From contig CAYFUR010000004.1 of assembly GCA_964346275.1 (NCBI GenBank), positions 11,938 through 75,937 on the forward strand: DNA of 64,000 bases. Reading direction: 5' to 3'. Numbering within the stretch: the stretch's first letter is position 1; the number at the start of each line of letters is the position of its first letter. This DNA comes from CAYFUR01 sp964346275 (lineage in GTDB: Bacteria > Sumerlaeota > Sumerlaeia > SLMS01). The translations under genes were made by a program, and so were the position numbers. Below are positions 35,950-44,649 of the stretch, in pieces. The notes beneath the pieces were generated by a model. The model was given only the letters and a program-made list of their open reading frames with translations. It was not told where the DNA came from and did not search any database.

Positions 35950-36293
35950 GACTTGAGGACAGCGGACATTGCGAAGAATTGGCGTCGACGAGGAAGAGTA
36001 GGAAGACCCGGCGCGCTTACAGAGAGGAACCTGAAGGGCTGAGAGGGTTCCGCCGCCGCCTTCTGAACTGGCCTCCGAGCCGCTGGTGCGAACGTCCCCC
36101 GCGAGGGATCAGTAGAGCCGGCCGGGATGGACTCCCCCGTGAGCGGAGTAAAGAAGACCGTCATCGCGCACGGATGCGCAAGGCGGTAAACTGGGGTGGC
36201 ACCGCGCCCACTTTTGAGAACTGGCGCCCCCGGAAGAGTAGAGCGGACCCGCCAAGCTTGTCCGCCCTCCTCCTCCGGGGGCGCGGGCTTTTT
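35950..36293 (+). promoter_or_regulatory. T-box riboswitch leader of leuA
   Basis: tRNA-sensing leader. The specifier loop has AGTA (35997-36000) opposite GAA followed by CTG (36065-36070), flanked by pairing of GAGG (35990-35993) with CCTC (36072-36075) and GGAAG with CTTCT. This gives a Leu specifier, matching leuA. AGAGAG (36021-36026) and GGAACC/GGGTTCC form the distal part of stem I. The T-box core GGGTGGCACCGCG (36194-36206) gives the canonical antiterminator: GGGG (36193-36196) with CCCC (36228-36231), bulge TGGCACC, GCGCC (36204-36208) with GGCGC (36223-36227). This excludes the terminator at 36224-36293. The bulge TGGC would pair with an acceptor ending GCCA, whereas bacterial tRNA-Leu normally ends ACCA. 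The 5' boundary is approximate. Confidence 0.9.
36224..36293 (+). terminator. T-box controlled transcription terminator
   Basis: An 11 bp perfect stem pairs 36224-36234 with 36274-36284, enclosing an inner small hairpin, and is followed by a run of five Ts at 36289-36293. Its 5' arm overlaps the bases needed for the antiterminator, so uncharged tRNA would switch it off and allow leuA transcription. Confidence 0.85.
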
Positions 36294-36345
36294 AGGACGC
36301 GGCGGGACGCTCGGCAGTTCTCCCAATTGCTGGAGGTAACGAACC

Positions 36346-37971
36346 ATGCAGTGCGAAAACCGGGTGCTCATCTTCGACACCACCCTGCGCGACGGGGAGC
36401 AATCCCCGGGCTGCAGTATGAACCTGAAAGAAAAACTCCAGGTCGGGCGCCAGCTCGCCCGCCTGGGTGTGGATATTATTGAGGCGGGCTTTCCCATAAG
36501 CTCCATCGGCGACTTCGAATCGGTGAAGGCCATTGCCGAGCAAGTCGGCAACATGGAACTTCCCGGCGGAATGGAGCCGCCCACCATTGCCGGGCTGGCT
36601 CGCTCTCGCGAGGGCGATATCAAACGCGCCGCGGAGGCGGTCGCCCCCGCCAGGCATCCCCGCATCCATACGTTTCTGGCGACCTCGCCGATCCATCGCG
36701 ACCGCAAGCTGCGAATGACGAAGGAGGAGGTCGTGGAAGCAGCGGTGAACGCCGTGAAGTACGCCAAGTCCTTCGTCGACGACGTGGAGTTCTCGCTGGA
36801 AGACGCGGGCCGCACGGAGCTGGATTTTGCCGCCGAGGTGACCGCCGCCGTGGTCGAGGCCGGCGCCACAACGGTGAATGTGCCGGATACGGTGGGCTAC
36901 TGCCAGCCGGACCAGTACGCCGCCATGATTAAACACCTGGTCGACAAGGTGCCGGGCCTGCTCGATAAAGCGGTGATCAGCGTTCATTGCCACAACGACC
37001 TCGGCCTTGCGGTGGCCAACTCGCTCGCCGCCATCAAGGTCGGCGCGCGCCAGGTCGAATGCACGATCAATGGCATTGGCGAACGCGCGGGGAACACCTC
37101 TCTGGAAGAAGTGGTGATGAATCTCGCCACGCGCCAGGATCACTTCAGCGCGGACACGCGCATCGTAACGCGGGAAATTTATCCCACGTCCAAGCTGGTT
37201 TCCCAGGTCACCGGGTCCCGCGTGCAGGCGAACAAGGCGATTGTCGGCGCGAACGCCTTTGCCCACGAGGCGGGCATCCACCAGGATGGAATGCTCAAGC
37301 ACAAGGAAACCTACGAGATCATGACGCCGGAGTCCGTGGGCTGGATGGGCGAAGGCATGGTCATGGGCAAACACTCGGGGCGCCACGCGTTCTCGCGCCG
37401 GCTTCGCGAGCTGGGCGTCGAGCTGGAAGGCGACAACCTCCAGAAGGCCTTTGTCCGCTTCAAGGAAATCGCCGACAAGAAGAAGGTGGTGTGGGATGAC
37501 GACCTGATCGCCTTGGTGGAAGAGGTCATCTTCAAGGAACCGTCGCAGGCATGGGAGCTGGCGTATATGCAGTCGACCACCGGCACAAGCACGCTGCCCA
37601 CGGCCACCGTGAAAATGATCTACCAAGAGCAGGAATTCACCGACGCCGCCATGGGCGACGGCCCCGTGGATGCCGTGTTCCACGCGATCGACCGGATCAC
37701 GGGCAACCCGCTGAAGGTCCACGAATACCACCTGGAAGCAGTCACGGAAGGCCAGGACGCCCTGGGCCGCGTGACCCTGGTGGTCAGCCGCCAGCCCGGC
37801 GAAGGCGAAGAGGAACGGCCCATCGAGCACATCCGCGTCAAGGGACGCGGCGTCTCCACCGACGTGATCCTGGCCTCGGCCAAGGCCTACGTGAATGCGC
37901 TGAATTCCCTGGACCGCCTCGAGAAGACACGCAGCGCGGAGGAAAACCGCATCATCGCCGAAACGCCGTGA
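36346..37971 (+). CDS. leuA: 2-isopropylmalate synthase
   Basis: First committed enzyme of leucine synthesis, condensing acetyl-CoA with 2-ketoisovalerate. The 541 aa start with the HMGL-like TIM barrel: FDTTLRDGEQSPGCSM, divalent metal His pair in SVHCHNDLGLAVAN, and GERAGNTSLEEVVM. KHSGRHAFSRRLRELG lies in the linker, and a C-terminal LeuA dimer domain (about 420-520) would give leucine feedback. A perfect GGAGG lies 9 nt before the ATG. It is controlled by the T-box just upstream, so uncharged tRNA should raise expression. No leuB, leuC or leuD follow; a terminator comes about 85 nt after the stop. Confidence 0.97.
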   Translation: MQCENRVLIFDTTLRDGEQSPGCSMNLKEKLQVGRQLARLGVDIIEAGFPISSIGDFESVKAIAEQVGNMELPGGMEPPTIAGLARSREGDIKRAAEAVAPARHPRIHTFLATSPIHRDRKLRMTKEEVVEAAVNAVKYAKSFVDDVEFSLEDAGRTELDFAAEVTAAVVEAGATTVNVPDTVGYCQPDQYAAMIKHLVDKVPGLLDKAVISVHCHNDLGLAVANSLAAIKVGARQVECTINGIGERAGNTSLEEVVMNLATRQDHFSADTRIVTREIYPTSKLVSQVTGSRVQANKAIVGANAFAHEAGIHQDGMLKHKETYEIMTPESVGWMGEGMVMGKHSGRHAFSRRLRELGVELEGDNLQKAFVRFKEIADKKKVVWDDDLIALVEEVIFKEPSQAWELAYMQSTTGTSTLPTATVKMIYQEQEFTDAAMGDGPVDAVFHAIDRITGNPLKVHEYHLEAVTEGQDALGRVTLVVSRQPGEGEEERPIEHIRVKGRGVSTDVILASAKAYVNALNSLDRLEKTRSAEENRIIAETP

Positions 37972-38054
37972 CGACAAAAAGACCTTATCATCCCCTTCCC
38001 CATAATCGTCATCGCGAGAAGGGCGATGAGGGATGATTCAGAGCAGATAACCAG

Positions 38055-38085
38055 AAAAGGGGGGCGAAATGTTCGCCCCCCTTTT
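38055..38085. terminator. Bidirectional terminator between leuA and valS
   Basis: A 14 bp perfect stem (38055-38068 with 38072-38085) closes a 3-nt ATG loop, with AAAA on one side and TTTT on the other, so it works for leuA on the plus strand and for valS on the minus strand. A copy of the repeated octamer lies 7 nt beyond, at 38093-38100. Confidence 0.93.
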
Positions 38086-38116
38086 GCTTTTCGTCTATAC
38101 GCGCGTTAATTTCCAC

Positions 38117-40984
38117 TTATCGAAGGGCCTTCAGCTTCTCCTCGATCGCTTCGATGTTGGCGTCGTATTCGGCGAGTTTGTCGCGCTCCCTGGCGACGAC
38201 GTCCGCCGGGGCGTTCTTGATAAACTTTTCATTTTCCAGCTTCTTGCCCGCGCTTTCGCGCCCTTTACTCAAACGGGCCAGCTCTTTCTCCAGGCGAACG
38301 ATCTCCTGCTCGCGCAGTTCCTCGGGCAGCAGCGCCTGAAGCCGCAGGTCGCCGCGCACAAATGTCGAGGCAAAGGGCGCCTCTTCCTGCTTCGCCTTGA
38401 TATCCAGCGATTTCACGTTGGCGAGCGTTTGAATCTGGTCCACGGCCTCGCCGATCAGGGCACGCACGTCCTCCGACGGGTGCTCGGCCAGGACATCGAC
38501 CTTCGTATCGAGGGGCACGCTCATCTCGCCTCGGATGTTGCGCAGGCCGCCGATGATGGTCTGGAGCATCTCGAGTTCCTCGCAGGCCCTCTCGTCGCGA
38601 TACTGGCTGTCGCGGGGCCAGTCGGCCCGGCAAATCGACAGCGACCCAAAGCCATCGCGGAAGCCGATCAGCGTGCCGGCTTCCGCGGGAGTCCGCGGGG
38701 CGGGCGGCGCGTCCTCGCCGGTGGCCTTGCCGCTGAGGCGCTCGCGCAGAAGCTGCCAGACTTCCTCCGTGGCGTAGGGAATCACCGGGTGGAGGAGCCT
38801 CAAAACGTGTTCGAGAGCGGTAAGGAGCACCACCTTGGCGGCGGCGGTGCCGGCCTGCTCCCCCTTTGTATAGACGCGGTTTTTGACCAGTTCGAGGTAC
38901 CAGTCGCAGTATTCGTCCCAGAGGAAGCGATAGATGGCGCCGACATATTGATCGAACTCGTAATTGTCCAGCGCCCTGGTCGCCGTATCGATGGTTTCGG
39001 AGAGGCGATGGAGGATCCAGCGGTCTTCGCGCTCGAGCCCTTCCTCCAGGATGCCGCCCCGGAATTGCTCGGGGGTGACATCTTCCGTGGCGGAGAGCAC
39101 AAAGCGCGAGGCATTCCAAAGCTTGTTGATGAAGTTTCGGTATCCGGCGATGCGCTGCCGGTCGATCTCGATGGTCCGGCCCTGGCCGCTATACGCCGCC
39201 AGCGATATACGCACGGGATCCACGCCGAAAAGATCGAACATTTCGAGAGGGTCGATGACGTTTCCCTTGGACTTGGACATCTTCTCCCACTTGAACTCGA
39301 TGCCTTCGGGGAGCTGCTCCATGTCGTCGAGGCCGAGTTCATTGCGCTCTTGCGGTGAGACAAGTTCCATGTCGCCGCCCCGGCGCCGGTAATACGACTT
39401 GCCGAAGATCAGCCCGTGGAGAAACACGTCGTGAAACGGCTTCTTGTCCACGAGGCCATAGGACATCATGATCATGCGGGCGACCCAGAAGAACAGGATA
39501 TCGTGGCCGGTGACGAGCACGGAGGTCGGGAAGTAGACCTCCATGTCGCGCGTCTTTTCCGGCCAGCCCAGCACGCTGAACGGCCAGAGGCCCGAGGAGA
39601 ACCACGTATCGAGCACGTCCGGCTCCTGCTCCCAGGCGTCCGGATCTTTTTCCACCTCCGGAGGAACCCCCTCGCCGTCCCAGCAAATCATCTCCTCGCG
39701 GTTGTCTTTCCGATACCAGATGGGAATGCGGTGGCCCCACCAGAGCTGGCGGCTGATGCACCAGTCGCGCAGGTTCTCCATCCAGGTGAAATAGGTCTTC
39801 TCGTGCTGCTTGGGGATAATCCGGATTTCGCCGGATTCCACGGCCTCGCGGGCCTTTTCCGCCAGCGGAGCCACTTTCACGAACCATTGATCCGAGAGGC
39901 GCGGCTCGACGATTGCCTTCGAACGATAGCCACGGCCCACGCGGTGGCCGTGCTTTTCGATGCGCTCGATGAGGCCCGCCGCTTTCAAGTCTTCCACGAC
40001 AGCTTTGCGCGCCTCGTAACGATCCATGCCCTGGTATTTTTCCGGGGCGTTTTCGTTCACCTTGGCGTCTTCGGTGAAGATATTGACCAGATCGAGGCCA
40101 TTGCGCTGGCCGCAGGCAAAGTCGTTGGGGTCGTGGGCGGGGGTGATCTTGACCATGCCCGACCCGAAATCCTTCTTCACGAAATCATCGGCGATGATGG
40201 GAATCGTCCTGCCGGTGAGGGGCAGCTCGAGGCTCTGCCCCACGTCGCCGGAATAGCGCTCGTCGCTCGGGTTCACCGCCACCGCCGTATCGCCCAGCAT
40301 CGTTTCCGGCCGGGTTGTCGCCACGATGGCGTGCCGCCCGCTGCCATCGGCGTAGGGATACTTGATGTGCCAGAGGTGGCCTTGCTCGTCGTCGTATTCC
40401 ACCTCGTCGTCGGCCAGCGCCGTGAGCGAGACGGGATCCCAGTTGACCATGTATTTGCCGCGATAGATCAGGCCGTCGTCGTATAGACGCTTGAAGGCCT
40501 GGCGCACGGCGGATGCCCGGGTTTCGTCAAGCGTGAACGCCTCGCGCTGCCAGTCGCAGGAGCACCCCAGCATCTTGATCTGGTTGGTGATGCGGCCGTG
40601 GTATTCTTCCTTCCACTTCCACACCTCCTGGAGGAACCGCTCGCGGCCGAGTTCCTGGCGCGTCTTGCCTTCCTGGCGAAGCTTCTCGACGACAACATGC
40701 TGGGTGGCGATGCCCGCGTGGTCCGTTCCCGGCACCCAAAGCGTATTATCGCCCAGCATGCGATGGTAACGGATGAGAATGTCCTGAAGCGTTTGCACCA
40801 GCCCGTGTCCGAGGTGGAGCGCGCCGGTGACGTTGGGCGGGGGAATCACGATGGTATAAGGATCGCCGCCGTCTTCGGCTTCGGCGTGGAACAGATTCTT
40901 TTCCTCCCAGAAGCGGCGCCAGCGCTGCTCAGCTTCCTTCGGCTGGAAATTCTTCGGCAGTTGATTTGCAGGGGTTGCGGACAT
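38117..40984 (-). CDS. valS: Valyl-tRNA synthetase
   Basis: Class I synthetase charging tRNA-Val (955 aa). The HIGH signature is HLGH at residues 57-60 within PPPNVTGALHLGHGL; the editing (CP1) domain includes VNWDPVSLTALADDEVEY and ATTRPETMLGDTAVAVNP; the KMSKS loop is KWEKMSKSKGNVIDP. An anticodon-binding domain and a C-terminal coiled coil (ELARLSKGRESAGKKLENEK) follow. ATG 40984 (MSATPANQLPK) is chosen from the usual distance to the HIGH motif; an open frame continues upstream. It diverges from the large lipoprotein gene and ends at the bidirectional terminator shared with leuA. Confidence 0.97.
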   Translation of the reverse strand: MSATPANQLPKNFQPKEAEQRWRRFWEEKNLFHAEAEDGGDPYTIVIPPPNVTGALHLGHGLVQTLQDILIRYHRMLGDNTLWVPGTDHAGIATQHVVVEKLRQEGKTRQELGRERFLQEVWKWKEEYHGRITNQIKMLGCSCDWQREAFTLDETRASAVRQAFKRLYDDGLIYRGKYMVNWDPVSLTALADDEVEYDDEQGHLWHIKYPYADGSGRHAIVATTRPETMLGDTAVAVNPSDERYSGDVGQSLELPLTGRTIPIIADDFVKKDFGSGMVKITPAHDPNDFACGQRNGLDLVNIFTEDAKVNENAPEKYQGMDRYEARKAVVEDLKAAGLIERIEKHGHRVGRGYRSKAIVEPRLSDQWFVKVAPLAEKAREAVESGEIRIIPKQHEKTYFTWMENLRDWCISRQLWWGHRIPIWYRKDNREEMICWDGEGVPPEVEKDPDAWEQEPDVLDTWFSSGLWPFSVLGWPEKTRDMEVYFPTSVLVTGHDILFFWVARMIMMSYGLVDKKPFHDVFLHGLIFGKSYYRRRGGDMELVSPQERNELGLDDMEQLPEGIEFKWEKMSKSKGNVIDPLEMFDLFGVDPVRISLAAYSGQGRTIEIDRQRIAGYRNFINKLWNASRFVLSATEDVTPEQFRGGILEEGLEREDRWILHRLSETIDTATRALDNYEFDQYVGAIYRFLWDEYCDWYLELVKNRVYTKGEQAGTAAAKVVLLTALEHVLRLLHPVIPYATEEVWQLLRERLSGKATGEDAPPAPRTPAEAGTLIGFRDGFGSLSICRADWPRDSQYRDERACEELEMLQTIIGGLRNIRGEMSVPLDTKVDVLAEHPSEDVRALIGEAVDQIQTLANVKSLDIKAKQEEAPFASTFVRGDLRLQALLPEELREQEIVRLEKELARLSKGRESAGKKLENEKFIKNAPADVVARERDKLAEYDANIEAIEEKLKALR

Positions 40985-41184
40985 CGCTTTGCAAGGCTTT
41001 CCCAGGATATTGAGCCCGCCGGCGGGGCATTTTGACGCGCAAGGACGGGCCCTTGGCAGTGTTGGAATCTCCGCCGCGAAGTCAAGGGAAGCGGCGCTCC
41101 CCGGCACACTTGACGCTTCCTCGCACGGGAGCGATATTGATTTCATGTGACCCCCGCCAAGGGGAGGAAGGTTCCGACCGATCG

Positions 41185-44100
41185 ATGAAGCCTGCCCTGC
41201 AATTTTGCTTTGCGCTGATGGCGCTCCCGCTCCTCACCTCCTGTGCGGCGGCCCAGCCGCCGAGCCCCTTCGGACTTCTATCCGGTTCGTCCAGACAGGA
41301 GAGAGAAAGCCCCCTCCCGCAGGACCAACCGGCCGTCCCCGAAGAAGCCGAGCAAGGCATCACCGACTTCATCCGCAATCCCGGTTTCGAAAACCTCGAC
41401 CAGGATCAGAATCCGGCGGACTGGACCGGCGTGGGCAAACCGGGCATCCGAAGCGAGCCGGATGGCAACGGCGGCACAAACCATTTTGCCCGCGTGGCGC
41501 GAAATCACTTCTGGGCCCAGACGACGCTTTTCCCCCAACCCCTCTGGCAAAGCATCACCATCGGCGTTTCCGTACGCACGGACTTTCCCCAGGTGCTGCC
41601 GCGGATGGACCTGGAGACGAAGGGCGATCCGGGGGTGCTCGACTATACCGGCTTTTCAAGGTCCGAAGGACCGGGTAGCGAATGGGAGCCGTTTTTCCTG
41701 TCGGCCACGCGCATCGAGGAAAGCAACCGCTTTGGCCTGATTCCGAAAACCCGCCACGATGCCGCCTGGGCCGATTACGATGATTTCTATTTCCTGCGCG
41801 AGGGAATCAACAACGGCGGTTTTGAAGACCCGGTCGAGACAGGCCGGCCGGAGATCGATGGCTGGCTTCTGGCCAATGGAGCCGACCGCGCAACGAGCGC
41901 CCCGCTTTCCGGCGCGGCCTCCCTTTTTCTGCCGCCCGGCGGCGAAGCATCCCGGCTGGTGGCGCACTCGCCCAACGCGGTCCGGTATTTCATCGCGGGC
42001 GAGACGGACGGGCCGCTCCTTGTGGAAGAGCAACGGCTCACCTCGGCTAGCAATCCCGGCGATGGCACGACGTCGAAGACGGTCAACCTCGGCGGGCCAG
42101 GCCGCTTCCTTCTCGAACTTTCAAAAAGCAGCGGCGCGGAGGCCGCGCGTCTTCTTCTCCGCAATGAGGGCGCCTCGAACGTGCGCGCGGATTCCCTCAG
42201 CCGTGGCTGGGCCTACGCCTGGCCGCGCGTCTTCGAGCCCGTGGAAAACAGCCCGCGGCCCAGCGTGCGGCTCGCCGCCGCCTGGCCCGGCGAGCTGGAA
42301 AGTGCGGAAATCCAGATCCTGGATGAGAGCCAGGCGCTTCGCGAAACGCTGAAGCTGGAAGACCTTCAACGGGACGAAACAAGCGTTTGGATTGACTATA
42401 CAGGCGCCGGCCTGGAAGCGGGTGGCTATACAGCGCGATTCATTCTCTCCGATGAGGCGGGCAATCAGGTGTTGCTGGAGCGGGAATTCGAAAAGGTGAT
42501 CGGGCCGGCCTATCCCACGCGGCCGATGGCCGTCCGCCGGCTTGATTATACGCGTATGCCCTGGATATTCCTCATCCCTCTGACGCCGCTCGATGAGTTC
42601 GATTCGGTGGATGAAATGGAGGCGGAGCTGGAACTCGCGCGGGATGATGGCTTTAACTTCTTCTGGCTGAACCTGGCCCAGAGCCAATTCGAAATGGCGC
42701 GGGAAGCCGCGGAACGGGTGGGCGTGCCCTATGTCGTTTACAATCCCGGCTTTGCGTCGAACTTCGAAAATGACATTGGCAACCGCACCTGGACGCCGGA
42801 CCTCGTTATGGATGAACTCTCCATCTTCGATCCGTTTCTCCAATCGGAGTTATTCCAGGGGATCTATCTTTTCGACGAGCCAAACGGCCGCAGCGAGGAA
42901 CTTGTCCGCCGCGTCCGCGAAGTGATGATCATGATGGAGCGCCAGGACCGCTATCCGCCGGGCTACTCGTTTCTGAATCCGAATCGCGAAGTGGCGGGCT
43001 CGGACTACAACCTCGTCTCTTCCTTCGAGTATCCGATTCTCCGGAGAAGCTGGACTCCGCGCGAGAGCGTGGAATGGTTCGTTGGCCGCCTGGAACCGCA
43101 CCGGGAATATGCAACATCCATCCGCCGGGATTACTGGATGGGAATGCAGGGTTTTGCGAACTACGCGCCGCATTTTGTGCCAACACCCCACGAAACACGG
43201 GCGATGCTCGGGCTGACACTGGCCCTTGGGTCGCGCGGGTATTTTGCATTTATATACGACACCATCGGCGGCCTGAGCGGCCCGCGCGGATTCCAAAACG
43301 AAGAAAAGACGCGTCTTTCCGCCTTTCGGGAGTTCAACAGCCGCGTGGCAGCCATCAACAACACGGTGATGATGCTCGAGACGGAACGATCCGCACCGCC
43401 CCAGCAGGATATCATCGCCCGCGTGGCGCGCGCTCCGAACCGCGATGTCTATATCTATCTCGTGAACGTGGAGACGGAAGCGCGGATCCGCGCGGAAATG
43501 GAGACGGAGGAGGCGACCCGCCTGGTCAATGTGGAGACGCAGGATGGGCTTTCCGGGTCGCCCCGGACAACCCATGCAATCGATCTGGCACCGGGCGACT
43601 GGGCGCTTCTCCGCGCGGAAGACCAGGTGTCTTTCACCAATGTGGCGGGAGCGGTTATAGACGATCAGTCGCCAGCGGAAACGGCCATGCCGGACATGAT
43701 TGCCACGCTCAGCGCCCCGCATACTTTCGAGTATCTCTCGCTGCGGCCGGATGGAAGCTACCTGGCGGGGCTCGGCAATGGAAAACTGTCGGTCCTGAGC
43801 CTGCTCCAGGACACCCTCGGCCGCACCGTCCACCAGGAAGACGTTCTGGCACGGAGCGGCGGCGTGCGTTATCTCGACAATGACTTTCTCTTTCGCGGCA
43901 ATCGCGAGTTCGGCTTCCGGCTGCTGGAGCAATCGGGAGAGGACTTTTCCCCCGTCTATACGTTCGAGCGCGAATTCGGCGGCGGGCGCGATATCCTGCG
44001 CGACGGCAACCGCCTCTGGAGCGCCCAAAGCTTCCGGGGCGTGGCGCGCCTGGACTTTTCCAGCCAGGAAGACTTCACCCGGTCGGGCCAGTTCTTCGGC

Positions 44101-44640
44101 AGCGAGTTTGGGTTTCAGACGCTCGCCGGGCCCTTCGAAAACAACGCTCTCGCGGCTTTCGCGAAAGTCCGCGGGCTCTACAGGCTGGAGAATACACCGG
44201 AAGGCCTGGAGGGTGAGAGGCTTTCCGGCGAGCGGCGCAACTATGACAAGGCGCGGCTCTCCCCCGGCGGGCGGCTGGCCGCCCCGGCGCTCGACCAGGG
44301 AGCGCTTGTGATCGAATTCACCCCCGAGGGACGGATTGCGCGGGAGGCCCTCATCGACGATCCGAAGCTCGTTCAGGCGCAGGCCGTGGCCTGGCCTTCC
44401 GATGACACCCTGGCCGTGGCCGACCCGCGGTTTGGCGTGCGCTTTTACCGTCTATACGAAGATGGGGATTGGGAACGCCTGGGTCTTTGGCAACCGGCCG
44501 AGCGGCCGTTTATCATCGAGGACCTCGAAGCGCTGCCGGACGGCACGCTTGCCGTTTCGCTGTTGAACAACCAGCTCGTGCTCGCCGACACCACGCCAGT
44601 GATTCTTTCCGGGCGCCAGAGCGGCTGGACGCTCTATTGA
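41185..44640 (+). CDS. Very large lipoprotein with glycosidase-like core
   Basis: 1151 aa. The lipoprotein signal MKPALQFCFALMALPLLTSC puts Cys20 at the lipid site. Two carbohydrate-binding-like modules follow (FIRNPGFENLDQDQNPADW, about 58-200, and INNGGFEDPVETGRPEIDGW, about 205-370). A beta linker leads to a TIM-barrel-like domain (about 450-760) with NFFWLNLAQS, YLFDEPNG (a plausible catalytic Asp/Glu) and SFLNPNREV. The C-terminal 300 residues carry beta-propeller-like repeats (LSLRPDGSYLAGLGNGKLSVL). The family was not recognised; a surface glycoside hydrolase or lyase is the best guess. GGAGGAAGG upstream is somewhat distant from the ATG. Ends 9 nt from the convergent glucosidase. Confidence 0.7.
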   Translation: MKPALQFCFALMALPLLTSCAAAQPPSPFGLLSGSSRQERESPLPQDQPAVPEEAEQGITDFIRNPGFENLDQDQNPADWTGVGKPGIRSEPDGNGGTNHFARVARNHFWAQTTLFPQPLWQSITIGVSVRTDFPQVLPRMDLETKGDPGVLDYTGFSRSEGPGSEWEPFFLSATRIEESNRFGLIPKTRHDAAWADYDDFYFLREGINNGGFEDPVETGRPEIDGWLLANGADRATSAPLSGAASLFLPPGGEASRLVAHSPNAVRYFIAGETDGPLLVEEQRLTSASNPGDGTTSKTVNLGGPGRFLLELSKSSGAEAARLLLRNEGASNVRADSLSRGWAYAWPRVFEPVENSPRPSVRLAAAWPGELESAEIQILDESQALRETLKLEDLQRDETSVWIDYTGAGLEAGGYTARFILSDEAGNQVLLEREFEKVIGPAYPTRPMAVRRLDYTRMPWIFLIPLTPLDEFDSVDEMEAELELARDDGFNFFWLNLAQSQFEMAREAAERVGVPYVVYNPGFASNFENDIGNRTWTPDLVMDELSIFDPFLQSELFQGIYLFDEPNGRSEELVRRVREVMIMMERQDRYPPGYSFLNPNREVAGSDYNLVSSFEYPILRRSWTPRESVEWFVGRLEPHREYATSIRRDYWMGMQGFANYAPHFVPTPHETRAMLGLTLALGSRGYFAFIYDTIGGLSGPRGFQNEEKTRLSAFREFNSRVAAINNTVMMLETERSAPPQQDIIARVARAPNRDVYIYLVNVETEARIRAEMETEEATRLVNVETQDGLSGSPRTTHAIDLAPGDWALLRAEDQVSFTNVAGAVIDDQSPAETAMPDMIATLSAPHTFEYLSLRPDGSYLAGLGNGKLSVLSLLQDTLGRTVHQEDVLARSGGVRYLDNDFLFRGNREFGFRLLEQSGEDFSPVYTFEREFGGGRDILRDGNRLWSAQSFRGVARLDFSSQEDFTRSGQFFGSEFGFQTLAGPFENNALAAFAKVRGLYRLENTPEGLEGERLSGERRNYDKARLSPGGRLAAPALDQGALVIEFTPEGRIAREALIDDPKLVQAQAVAWPSDDTLAVADPRFGVRFYRLYEDGDWERLGLWQPAERPFIIEDLEALPDGTLAVSLLNNQLVLADTTPVILSGRQSGWTLY

Positions 44641-44649
44641 CGCCATTGT

